Source: DASPXK01 sp035637315
GTDB lineage: Bacteria > Chloroflexota > UBA6077 > JACCZL01
Reading direction: 5' to 3'
Assembly (NCBI GenBank): GCA_035637315.1
Contig: DASPXK010000329.1
Span: 1-22,375 of the forward strand
Length of the DNA stretch: 22,375 nt
Positions 1 through 7,287 of the stretch are shown here, piece by piece. The stretch's first letter is position 1. Every line of letters begins with the position of its first letter. The position numbers were made by a program, and so were the translations under genes. The notes beneath the pieces are model-generated. The model did not search any database. It saw only the letters and a program-made list of their open reading frames with translations, and had not been told where the DNA came from.

Positions 1-270
1 CCGAAAGGCGCGTCGCTCGCCGCCGGTCAGCGTCTGGAGGTCCTTGCCTTCGTAGAGAACGGCACCGTCCGTCGGCGCGACCAGACCGAGCAGCAGGCGG
101 GCCAGGGTGGTCTTCCCGCTGCCGCTCTCGCCGACCACCGCGGTGATCGAGGGTGGCTCGCTCTCTACGGTGATCGAGAAGTTCTCCAGCGCAACGGTCT
201 GCTGCCGGCGGAACAGGCTACCCCCGAACACTTTGCCGACCCTGCGGGCCTCGAGCAATGGCGAAGCCAT
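1..270 (-). CDS. oppF: Oligopeptide/dipeptide ABC transporter ATPase, OppF/DppF type (5' part only)
   Basis: Second ATPase subunit of an Opp/Dpp importer, expected to bind ATP at the cytoplasmic face of the permease pair. Only the first 90 codons are in the window; the gene runs off the left edge. The Walker A motif GESGSGKTT lies at about residues 50-58, preceded by an N-terminal strand pattern typical of ABC ATPases (LEARRVGKVFGG, then a VALENFSI segment). It follows oppD by 20 nt on the same strand, so it is in one transcription unit with it. No Shine-Dalgarno sequence precedes the ATG: that stretch is entirely heptad repeat, and the ATG itself lies in a repeat word (CTGATGGCTTCG). Translation may therefore depend on coupling to oppD. 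Signature and Walker B motifs are outside the window, so assignment to OppF rather than DppF is by position only. Confidence 0.88.
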   Translation of the reverse strand, partial: MASPLLEARRVGKVFGGSLFRRQQTVALENFSITVESEPPSITAVVGESGSGKTTLARLLLGLVAPTDGAVLYEGKDLQTLTGGERRAFR

Positions 271-352
271 CAGCGGTCAGCTATCAGCAATCAGCGGGCA
301 TGCGGGCCGCCGTCCTCTGCTGACGGCTGACTGCTGATTGCTGATGGCTCGT
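262..352. repeat. Heptad-repeat hairpin element, copy 1 (oppD/oppF junction)
   Basis: The left arm (about 265-297) is built from RTCAGCY heptamers. The right arm (about 316-350) is built from the complementary RGCTGAY heptamers, with a GC-rich spacer holding GCATGCGGGC. The left border CGAAGCCATCAG (262-273) recurs at 18614-18625, and the right border CTGATGGCTCGT (341-352) recurs at 17660-17671. The element covers the last codons of oppD, the whole intergenic gap and the oppF start codon. Confidence 0.8.
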
Positions 353-1301
353 ATAAATGGCAGGCGACCCAGCGCCCGGGGCGAACCTGTCGCAGGGCTG
401 GCGTCTCGGTTGCGCAGCGCTCCATCGCGAACGGGCAGCGGGCGTGAAATGGGCATCCGGACGGCGGATCGAGCAGCGAGGGCGGCAGGCCCGGGATGCC
501 GCGGAAGTCGCCCTTCGTCTCCAGCGAGGGCAGACTGGCGATCAGGAGCTGGCTGTACGGATGGAGCGGCTCGCGGAAGATCTCGCCCACGTCGCTCACC
601 TCCGCCAGCCGGCCGGCGTACATGACACCCAGGCGGTCGACGAACTGGGCCATCAGCCCCATGTCGTGGCCGACCAGGATGACCGCGGCGCCCAGCTCTT
701 CCTGGACCCGACGCAGCGTCTCCATCACCTGGCGCTGGACCACGACGTCCAGGGCGCTCGTGGGCTCGTCGGCGATGATGACCCTCGGCCGCAGGCTGAT
801 CGCGATCGCGATGCACACCCGCTGCTTCATGCCGCCGCTCAGCTCGTGCGGGAACATGCCGGCCACGTACGGCTTCAAACCGACGTGCTCGAGCAACTCG
901 CGGACTCGCCCATCGGCCTCACGCCGCGGCAGCGGCTCGCCATGATCTTGAAGGGCATCGATGATCTGGTCCCTGACCCGCAGGACCGGGTTGAGCGAGT
1001 TCATCGCGCCCTGGGTGACCAGCGAGATCGCCGCCAGGCGCATCCGCCGCATCTGCTCCTCGGGCAGATCGAGCAGGTCGAAACCGTCCAGCAGCACTTG
1101 GCCAGCCTCGATCCGCCCGGGCGGCTTGATCAGCCGAAGCAGCGATAGGGCGATGGTGGACTTGCCGGACCCGGACTCGCCGACCAGCCCGAACCGCTCG
1201 GACGTCGCCAGGTCGAAGCTGACCCCGTCGACCGCCTTCACGGGTCCGCGCGGGGTGTGGTAGTAGACCCGAAGGTCTCGGACTTGCAGGACTTCTGGCA
1301 T
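291..1301 (-). CDS. oppD: Oligopeptide/dipeptide ABC transporter ATPase, OppD/DppD type
   Basis: ATP-hydrolysing subunit of a peptide/nickel-type ABC importer, 336 aa, a normal length for the family. Walker A GESGSGKST is at residues 41-49, a Q-loop (VTQGAMNSLNP) near 95, the signature LSGGMKQR near 154, Walker B VIIADEPT near 175 and the switch His in VGHDM near 210. The C-terminal oligo_HPY region is present (PLHPYSQLL, then cysteines in CPFHARCPFAMERC and VACHLYE). The ATG at 1301 has an AGGA-type ribosome site a few bases upstream. The family normally ends close to CHLYE; here another 18 or so residues (PSAISSQPSAEDGG...) are encoded by the heptad-repeat element, so the native stop seems to have been replaced. 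The partner ATPase follows. The matching permeases may be those at 16.7-18.6 kb. Confidence 0.95.
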   Translation of the reverse strand: MPEVLQVRDLRVYYHTPRGPVKAVDGVSFDLATSERFGLVGESGSGKSTIALSLLRLIKPPGRIEAGQVLLDGFDLLDLPEEQMRRMRLAAISLVTQGAMNSLNPVLRVRDQIIDALQDHGEPLPRREADGRVRELLEHVGLKPYVAGMFPHELSGGMKQRVCIAIAISLRPRVIIADEPTSALDVVVQRQVMETLRRVQEELGAAVILVGHDMGLMAQFVDRLGVMYAGRLAEVSDVGEIFREPLHPYSQLLIASLPSLETKGDFRGIPGLPPSLLDPPSGCPFHARCPFAMERCATETPALRQVRPGRWVACHLYEPSAISSQPSAEDGGPHAR

Positions 1302-1323
1302 CTGTCCTGACTCTACCAGACGC

Positions 1324-1344
1324 AGTGAGTAGTGAGTAGTGAGG
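1324..1344. repeat. Three tandem AGTGAGT heptamers
   Basis: AGTGAGT, AGTGAGT and AGTGAGG follow each other without a gap just upstream of the rny promoter, in the divergent gap between oppD and rny. The period is the same (7) as in the other repeat families of this window, but the word is different. Confidence 0.7.
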
Positions 1345-1355
1345 CGTCCGCGCGC

Positions 1356-1385
1356 TTGACGGAGCCGGAAAGACGTGGCTATGAT
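1356..1385 (+). promoter_or_regulatory. Sigma70-type promoter of rny
   Basis: A -35 box TTGACG (1356-1361) is followed after 18 nt by a -10 box TATGAT (1380-1385). Transcription would start near 1392, giving a leader of about 135 nt before rny. A 10-bp inverted repeat, GGAAAGACGT at 1367-1376 and ACGTCTTTCC at 1433-1442, embraces the -10 box and start point. It could be an operator or a leader stem. Confidence 0.6.
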
Positions 1386-1529
1386 CGGCTCGGTCTCCGC
1401 CCTTACTCAGTACCGCGCCCGTGAGGGAGCGGACGTCTTTCCAGACACTCAACGCGCCGCATCCAACTAGCAGACATCGAAAGGAAAGGACAAAGGGCCT
1501 AGACGATACCTCGAAAGGGGGTGAGGGTC

Positions 1530-3062
1530 GTGGACGTGATCCTCATCGGGATCGTTGGGCTCGTCACACTGGCCGTCGGTTTCGGGGCCGGATACGCGCT
1601 GCGGCAACGCTCTTCCGTCGATCCAAGCCAGGCCGCCGACGCGGCCGCCGAGAAGCTGCTCGCCGAAGCCGCCGCGAAAGAGAAGGAGATCCTCCTCCAG
1701 GCCAAAGACGAAGCCATCCAGATTCGAACCGCCGCCGAGACGGACAGTCGCGAGCGGCGGGCCCAGATCCAGCAGCAGGAGAAGCGGCTCCAGCAGAAAG
1801 AGGAGAGCCTCGACCAGCGGCTCACGCAGCTCGACCAGCGTGAGCGCGCCTGCCAGGAGCGTGATCGGGAAGCAGAGGCGCTCGAAAGGCGCGCCGAAGC
1901 GCTAGGCGGCGAGCAGGTGCTCGAGCTGGAGCGGGTCTCTGGTCTGAGCCGCGAAGAGGCCCGCGGCGTTATCGTCGCGAAGGTCAAGGCCCAGGTCGAA
2001 GGGGCCTGCGCGCGACGCCTTCGCGAGATCGAGCTCGAGGCTAAGGAGGAGGCCGAGGCCCGCGCCCGCCAGGTCATCGGGATGGCCATCCAGCGCTACT
2101 CGAGCGACCAGGTCACCGAGGCGACCGTCTCAGTGGTCCACATCCCGAATGAGGAGATGAAGGGCCGGATCATCGGTCGGGAGGGTCGCAACATCCGAGC
2201 GCTGGAAGCAGCGACCGGAATCGATCTGATCATCGACGATACGCCTGACGCCGTGACACTGTCCGGTTTCGACCCGGTCCGCCGCGAGATCGCTCGCCTG
2301 GCCTTGACCAAGCTGGTTACGGACGGCCGAATCCACCCGGCCCGGATCGAGGAGATCGTCGCCAAGGCGAAGCAGGAGGTGGAGGCGCACATCCGCCAGG
2401 AGGGCGAGGCCGCCGCCTACGAGGCCGGCGTGCACGGCCTGCATCCTGAGGTGGTCAAGGTCATGGGGCGGATGAAGTTTCGCACCAGCTACGGCCAGAA
2501 CCAGCTTCAGCACTCGGTCGAGGTGGCTCATCTGGCCGCCATGATGGCCGCCGAGCTCGGCGCCGACGTGGCCAAGGCCCGCCGCGGCGCTTTCCTGCAC
2601 GACATCGGCAAGGTGCTGACCCAGGAGGTGGAGGGGCCGCATCACATCATTGGGGCCGACTTCGTGCGCCGCTTCGGCGAGATCCCCGAGGTGTGCCAGG
2701 CGATCAGCGGCCACCACGACCACGACCCCGAGTACCAGTCAATCGAAGCGGTCATCGTCCAGGCGGCCGACGCGATCTCCGGTGCCCGGCCCGGCGCTCG
2801 CCGAGAGAGCGTCGAGCACTACGTCAAGCGCCTCGAGGCGCTCGAGAGCGTGGCCAACTCCTTCGAGGGAGTGGAGAAGTCCTTCGCCATCCAAGCCGGC
2901 CGCGAGGTGCGGATCATAGTCAAGCCGGAGGAGATCGACGACATGGGCGCGGTCCGCCTGGCGCGCGACATCGTCAAGCGCATCGAGGAGACGCTGCAGT
3001 ACCCCGGCCAGGTGAAAGTCACCGTGGTCCGCGAGACCCGCGCCGTTGACTATGCCCGCTAA
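1530..3062 (+). CDS. rny: Ribonuclease Y
   Basis: Membrane-anchored endoribonuclease that starts mRNA decay. The predicted 510 aa fits the family. Seen in order: one N-terminal transmembrane segment (VILIGIVGLVTLAVGFGAGY, about residues 3-23); a long Glu/Arg/Gln-rich coiled coil (about 30-185); a KH domain with GRIIGREGRN (about 212-221); and an HD phosphohydrolase domain with the metal-binding HDIGK near 357 and an upstream His in QHSVEVAHL near 328. I chose GTG 1530 because AAAGGGGGTGA at 1514-1524 is a strong ribosome site 6-8 nt before it. That site overlaps the alternative GTG at 1521 and so cannot serve it. The gene overlaps the following PHP gene by 11 nt. Identity is close to certain; only the start is open. 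Confidence 0.95.
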   Translation: MDVILIGIVGLVTLAVGFGAGYALRQRSSVDPSQAADAAAEKLLAEAAAKEKEILLQAKDEAIQIRTAAETDSRERRAQIQQQEKRLQQKEESLDQRLTQLDQRERACQERDREAEALERRAEALGGEQVLELERVSGLSREEARGVIVAKVKAQVEGACARRLREIELEAKEEAEARARQVIGMAIQRYSSDQVTEATVSVVHIPNEEMKGRIIGREGRNIRALEAATGIDLIIDDTPDAVTLSGFDPVRREIARLALTKLVTDGRIHPARIEEIVAKAKQEVEAHIRQEGEAAAYEAGVHGLHPEVVKVMGRMKFRTSYGQNQLQHSVEVAHLAAMMAAELGADVAKARRGAFLHDIGKVLTQEVEGPHHIIGADFVRRFGEIPEVCQAISGHHDHDPEYQSIEAVIVQAADAISGARPGARRESVEHYVKRLEALESVANSFEGVEKSFAIQAGREVRIIVKPEEIDDMGAVRLARDIVKRIEETLQYPGQVKVTVVRETRAVDYAR

Positions 3063-3918
3063 GGGGCCAGGGGTCGGGGTCGACCTCCACCTTCACACCC
3101 TGGCCTCGGATGGGCGGCTGACGGCCGCGGAGCTGGTCCGCCTGGCCCATGCGCGCGGGGTGCGCAGGTTAGCCATCACCGACCACGACACGACCGACGC
3201 GGTCGCCGCGGCGGCCGCCGAGGGGCTGCGGCTAGGTGTCGACGTGATCCCGGGCATCGAGCTGGGGACCGACATCCCCGGCAGTGAGGTCCACATGCTC
3301 GGCTATTTCCTGCGCTACCAGGACGACGCGTTCCAGGCGGTCCTGGCGGGTTTCCGTGACGGTCGGATCGGCCGCGCGCGCGGGATGGTCGCGCACCTCA
3401 ACGGGCTCGGGCTTCAGATCTCCTGGGAGCGCGTCCGCGAGATCGCCGCTGAGGCGTCGGTGGGACGGCCGCACGTCGCTCAGGCCCTTCTGGAAGCCGG
3501 CTACGTTCAGAGCATGCCAGAGGCTTTCGAGAAGTACATCGGGCGCAATGGCCCTGCTTACGTCGAACGGGTCAAGTTCACCCCGATCCAGGCGATCGAG
3601 TTGATCCACTCCGTCAGCGGCCTGGCCGTGGTTGCCCACCCGGTCCTCGAGGATGGCGAACTGGACGTCACGCCCCTTCTTCCGGAGTTGGCCGCGGCTG
3701 GCCTGGACGGCCTGGAGTGTTACTACCAGGGCTACGATCCGGCTCTCGTCCAGAGCTTGGTCGGCCTCGCCCGCCAGCACGGCCTGGTCCCGACCGGGGG
3801 CAGCGACTACCACGGTTTCCCGCTCTCCGGCCAGACCGAGGTCGTCAACTTCCCCGGCTCGGTCGACGTCCCACCGACCGTGGTAGACGAGCTCGAAGGG
3901 CGACTGGCCCGCCGGTAA
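3052..3918 (+). CDS. PHP-domain metal-dependent phosphoesterase (TrpH/RNase AM-like)
   Basis: A 288-aa protein of the polymerase-and-histidinol-phosphatase (PHP) family, with the complete trinuclear metal site in sequence: D11-L-H13-L-H15, D44-H-D46, E70, H81, H196 (VVAHP), and D252-Y-H254 (GGSDYHG). Length and motif spacing fit the TrpH/YciV branch. Characterised members of that branch hydrolyse nucleoside 3',5'-bisphosphates or trim short 5'-phosphorylated RNA oligonucleotides. The ATG at 3052 lies inside the end of rny (11-nt overlap), so the two should be translationally coupled; a TTG at 3046 is a less likely alternative start. The neighbour suggests a role in finishing RNA fragments made by RNase Y, which is inference. 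No signal peptide is seen, so it should be cytoplasmic. Confidence 0.88.
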   Translation: MPAKGPGVGVDLHLHTLASDGRLTAAELVRLAHARGVRRLAITDHDTTDAVAAAAAEGLRLGVDVIPGIELGTDIPGSEVHMLGYFLRYQDDAFQAVLAGFRDGRIGRARGMVAHLNGLGLQISWERVREIAAEASVGRPHVAQALLEAGYVQSMPEAFEKYIGRNGPAYVERVKFTPIQAIELIHSVSGLAVVAHPVLEDGELDVTPLLPELAAAGLDGLECYYQGYDPALVQSLVGLARQHGLVPTGGSDYHGFPLSGQTEVVNFPGSVDVPPTVVDELEGRLARR

Positions 3919-4013
3919 AGTGTACGGGCGGGCCGGCGGCTCGCCCCCCACACGCCCATAGCCGCTACAGCCCCATATGAAGACGGAGAACGTCGAGAGA
4001 CTGGAGGGTTGGC

Positions 4014-5696
4014 ATGGCGCGAACGCCGCTCCTGCGCGCGATTCGCCGGCTTGCCGCCGATCACGGGGTGGCCGACCAGCTCGGGATCGAGCCTGCGGAG
4101 GTCCGGGCGGAGCGTCGGGCGGCGCGGCAGCGAGACGGCAGTCTGCGGCGGCGGAAATTTCTCAAGCTCATGGCAGCCACCGGGGCCGCCACAGTCCTCG
4201 GCGGCATACGCTCCGCCGAGGGGGGCGGGATGGCCGCGCCCGCCCGGATCGCCATCGTCGGGGCTGGTATCTCCGGTCTCACGGCGGCGCTCACACTCCG
4301 GGACGCTGGAGTCGACGCGACCGTGTACGAGGCGTCGGGGCGGGTCGGTGGCCGTATCTCGTCACTCACCAATTACTGGAACGAGGGCCAAGTGAGTGAG
4401 TGGTGCGGCGAGCAGATCGACACCAACCACGAGATCGTGCTCGGGCTGGCCAGCCGGTTCGGCCTCCTGGTGGACGATCTGATCGAGGCGGAGCCAGAGG
4501 GCGCCAGTGAGACCTACTTCTTCCAGGGCGGTTATTACACGGAGCGTGAGGCCGACCGGGACTTCGGGAGGGTGAGCAAGCGGCTCGAGGCCGACCTTGA
4601 GGCGGCGGGAGACACGACCACCTACGACAAACACACGCCCGCGGGGATCGCGCTCGACAACATGAGCGTCGCCGAGTGGATTGACTTGCGTGTTCCCAAC
4701 GGCCGCGGCTCGCGGTTCGGCAAGCTTCTGGACATCGCGTAGGAGATCGAGGGCGGCGCCCCGACCAGCGACCAGAGCGCACTCAACCTGATCTACCTGC
4801 TGGGTGACCAGCCGGACAGCGGGCCGCTATCGCTGTTCGGCACGTCCGACGGGCGCTATCACATCGCTGGCGGGAATCAGCGGCTTCCCGAGGCGATCGC
4901 CGCCGCGCTCGGGCCGGGCACCGGCATTCGAACCGGCTACCGCCTGGTGCGAATCGAGCAGACCCGTGGCACCGTCAAGCTTACGTTTCTGACGCGCGGC
5001 CGGCTGGAGATGGTCGAGGCGGACCTCGCCCTGCTCACGATCCCGTTCGCCGTATTGCGTACGCTCGACTACCAGGACGCGAGGTTCGATCGGCTCAAGC
5101 ACAAGGCGATCCAGGAACTGGGCGCTGGCCAGCACGGGAAGCTGGCGCTCCAGTTCGACTCGCGGCTCTGGACCGAGCGCGGGCCGTGGGGCATCAGCTC
5201 GGGGTCAAGCTACTCGGAGACGGGATATCAGAGCACCTGGGAAGCCACCGGCGGGCAGCCCGGCGCCAGCGGCATCCTGCTCAACTTCACTGGCGGTGGG
5301 GTCACAACTTCGGCATTCGACAGCGAATCGCCCTACGGCACGGCGTGCGACCCACAGGTCGGCGCCTACGCCCGGCGATTTCTGGATCAGTTGGAGCCGG
5401 TCTTCCCCGGCCTCAGCCAGCACTGGAACGGCAAGGCAACCGTCTCGTTGCCCGCACTCAATCCGAATTTCAATCTCTCGTACGGGTACTATCGAGTCAG
5501 CCAGTACCACACGATCGGCGGCTACGCCGGGCTGCGACAGGGCAACATCTTCTTCGGCGGTGAGCATTGCTCCGAGGAGTTCCAGGGGTACATGGAGGGT
5601 GGCGCGGCCGAGGGCGTGCGCGCTGCCCAGGAGATCCTGGCCGAGGTCGGCCCGTCGGCGCCGCCGGTGGGGTTCAGAGAAAGGGGCCTTCGATGA
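4014..5696 (+). pseudogene. Tat-exported flavin monoamine/L-amino-acid oxidase, interrupted by one in-frame TAG
   Basis: One 561-codon frame encodes a complete flavin amine oxidase except for a TAG at 4740-4742 (codon 243). The first part carries a twin-arginine export signal (RRRKFLKLMAATGAATVLGG, residues 45-64), the FAD dinucleotide motif IVGAGISGLTAA (81-92) and the family motif YEASGRVGGR (105-114). The second part resumes directly after the stop (EIEGGAPTSDQSALNLIYLL) and ends with the FAD/substrate motif GGEHCSEEFQGYMEGG. Related proteins usually have an aromatic residue at this place (inference from memory), so a TAC/TAT to TAG change is likely. The ATG has a GGAGGG site 5 nt upstream. 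The stop overlaps the next gene's start (ATGA). Enzymes of this family oxidise amines or amino acids, releasing H2O2 and ammonia. It may be inactive, misread in sequencing, or read through at low level. Confidence 0.82.
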
Positions 5697-7267
5697 CACG
5701 TCTCGTGATCGCGTCGGCGCGCTCATCCCTAAAGCTTCCGATGAGGTCTCTGGTGGTCGCGCAGCTGCTCGCCCTGGTGGCCGTGGTCGGCCCAGCGCCG
5801 GCCAGCGGGCAGGCCGGGCGGACCACGATCGTCATCCTTCACACCAGCGACTATCACTCCCACGCGCCCTCTCACTACTCGGAGGGTGAATTCGGCATGG
5901 GCGGCTTGGCGCGCGCAATTCGACTCATGCGCGACGAGCGGGCCCGCAACCCCAACACCGTCATCCTGAGTGGCGGCGACACCATGAACGCCGGCACCCC
6001 GGCCTGGTCCGACAAGTACCAGTGCGCGGAGTGGCAGCTCTTCAACGGACTCCAGGACGCGATGGCGTTCGGCAACCACGAGCTAGATTACGGCTGGCAG
6101 AGGTTCCAGGACTGTCGCGCGTCGATTGACTACCCCGTCTTGAGCGCCAACTTCCTTGGTCAGAACGGCCAGCCGGTCCTGCCAGGCTGGGTGGTGCTTG
6201 AGCGGGGCGGGATCAGGCTCGGGATCTTTGCCCTGGCCGGCGGCGACTTCGAGAAGCTGGTCAGGCCTGTCGATCGACCGCCCGACTCGTTCTTCTCGGA
6301 CGGCCTGGCCGCCGCGTTGCAGACCGTCCAGTACCTCCGCGAAACCGAGAAGGTCAACGCGGTCGTGCTGATCGGCCATCGCGCCTACGAGGAGGACCAG
6401 AAGCTGGCCCGCGAGGTGCCCGGCATCGATCTAATCCTGGGCACCCATAGCCACCGCAAGGAGCCGTTCGGCAGGATCGAGGGCAGCGATACTTTCTACA
6501 TCTCGCCATTCCAGTACCTGGATTACGTCAGTCGGGTGGAGCTGAGCTTCGAGGCTGGACGTCTGTCCGAGGTCAACGGCGATCTGGTCCGCATGGACAG
6601 CAGCCATCCGGAGGACCCAGGGATCGCCGCGCTCGTCGCGCGCATGCAGGCCGAGCTGCAGGCCGACCCAAAGTACGCGCCGCGCTTCGAGAAGCTCGGC
6701 CAGGCCGCCGTCGAGCTGTCCGACGCGGGCATCGGGACCGGTGAGACGGTGCTCGGCAACTTCGTGATGGACACCATCCGCGCCGAGGTCGGAGCCCACG
6801 CGGCCCTATCGACGGCCAGCAGCTTCCGGGCCGCGATCCCGCCGGGCGACATCAGCGTGGAGGACTACTTGACCGCCGTCCCCTACAAGAACGTGGTGTT
6901 GGTGCACGAGCTGAGCGGCAGCCAGCTCCAGGCGCTGCTCGACCTGAGCGTAGCCCGACGCGGGACCGACAACTTCTCGCAGGTCAGCGGCGTTCGCTTC
7001 GCCATTCGTGAGGGCAAGGCGGCCGAGATCCTGGTCCTGGTGGACCCCACCAATCCGGCCGCCGGCTTCGCGCCGCTCCAGCCCGACGCCAGCTACCAGG
7101 TGGCGACGACCGACTTCCAGGCCCGCATCGCGGCCGGCTACAGCGACATCTTCAAAACCGCCGCTGGCGTCCGCGACACCGGCATCGTCGTCAACGACCT
7201 GATGATGGCCAAGATCCGCGCCAGCAGCCCCGTCCGAGCCGAGCTGGACGGCCGGATCCGGTCGTAG
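5693..7267 (+). CDS. Secreted 5'-nucleotidase/metallophosphoesterase (UshA family)
   Basis: A 524-aa exported phosphoesterase that should dephosphorylate extracellular nucleotides or sugar nucleotides. An N-terminal signal peptide is visible (hydrophobic MRSLVVAQLLALVAVVGPAPASGQA, about residues 17-41). The calcineurin-like domain has D53-Y-H55, GGD (96), GNHE (127-130), GHR (228-230) and GTHSH (250-254), the expected metal ligands. The C-terminal nucleotidase domain starts near 340 and includes GNFVMDTIR and a substrate-pocket-like region around VARRGTDNFSQVSGVRF. The start is the ATG that overlaps the previous gene's TGA (ATGA), with GAAAGGGG upstream; an upstream in-frame ATG at 5567 lies inside the oxidase and is rejected. 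The stop TAG is supplied by the GTAGGGGC repeat that follows. Confidence 0.92.
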   Translation: MTRLVIASARSSLKLPMRSLVVAQLLALVAVVGPAPASGQAGRTTIVILHTSDYHSHAPSHYSEGEFGMGGLARAIRLMRDERARNPNTVILSGGDTMNAGTPAWSDKYQCAEWQLFNGLQDAMAFGNHELDYGWQRFQDCRASIDYPVLSANFLGQNGQPVLPGWVVLERGGIRLGIFALAGGDFEKLVRPVDRPPDSFFSDGLAAALQTVQYLRETEKVNAVVLIGHRAYEEDQKLAREVPGIDLILGTHSHRKEPFGRIEGSDTFYISPFQYLDYVSRVELSFEAGRLSEVNGDLVRMDSSHPEDPGIAALVARMQAELQADPKYAPRFEKLGQAAVELSDAGIGTGETVLGNFVMDTIRAEVGAHAALSTASSFRAAIPPGDISVEDYLTAVPYKNVVLVHELSGSQLQALLDLSVARRGTDNFSQVSGVRFAIREGKAAEILVLVDPTNPAAGFAPLQPDASYQVATTDFQARIAAGYSDIFKTAAGVRDTGIVVNDLMMAKIRASSPVRAELDGRIRS

Positions 7268-7287
7268 GGGCACGGCATGCCGCGCCC
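7264..7287. repeat. GTAGGGGC palindrome between convergent genes
   Basis: CGTAGGGGCACGGCATGCCGCGCCC forms a stem of two 10-base halves, gggcacggca and tgccgcgccc, with one mismatch. It starts inside the nucleotidase stop codon (TAG 7265-7267) and fills the whole 20-nt gap to the stop of the convergent gene at 7288. It may act as a bidirectional terminator, though it lacks a T tract. Related copies lie at 8272-8301 and 16642-16664. Confidence 0.7.

Noticed and set aside
262..352. CRISPR array as explanation of the repeated units
   Set aside because: Units are 7 bp without spacers and form inverted arms; no cas genes are present.
277..1148. Long open frames on the other strand or in other frames of the oppD region
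   Set aside because: They mirror oppD, are Arg/Ala/Pro-rich and show no family sequence. This is the usual effect of high GC content; the same holds for other long shadows over rny, the PHP gene, permeases and the receptor.
4740..4742. Amber recoding (pyrrolysine or a changed genetic code)
   Set aside because: TAG is the ordinary stop of many genes in the window (for example at 7265, 11782, 14261, 14838 and 16643), and no recoding genes are visible.
5567..5692. Upstream start for the 5'-nucleotidase
   Set aside because: It lies within the amine oxidase reading frame and would put 42 unlike residues before a clear signal peptide.
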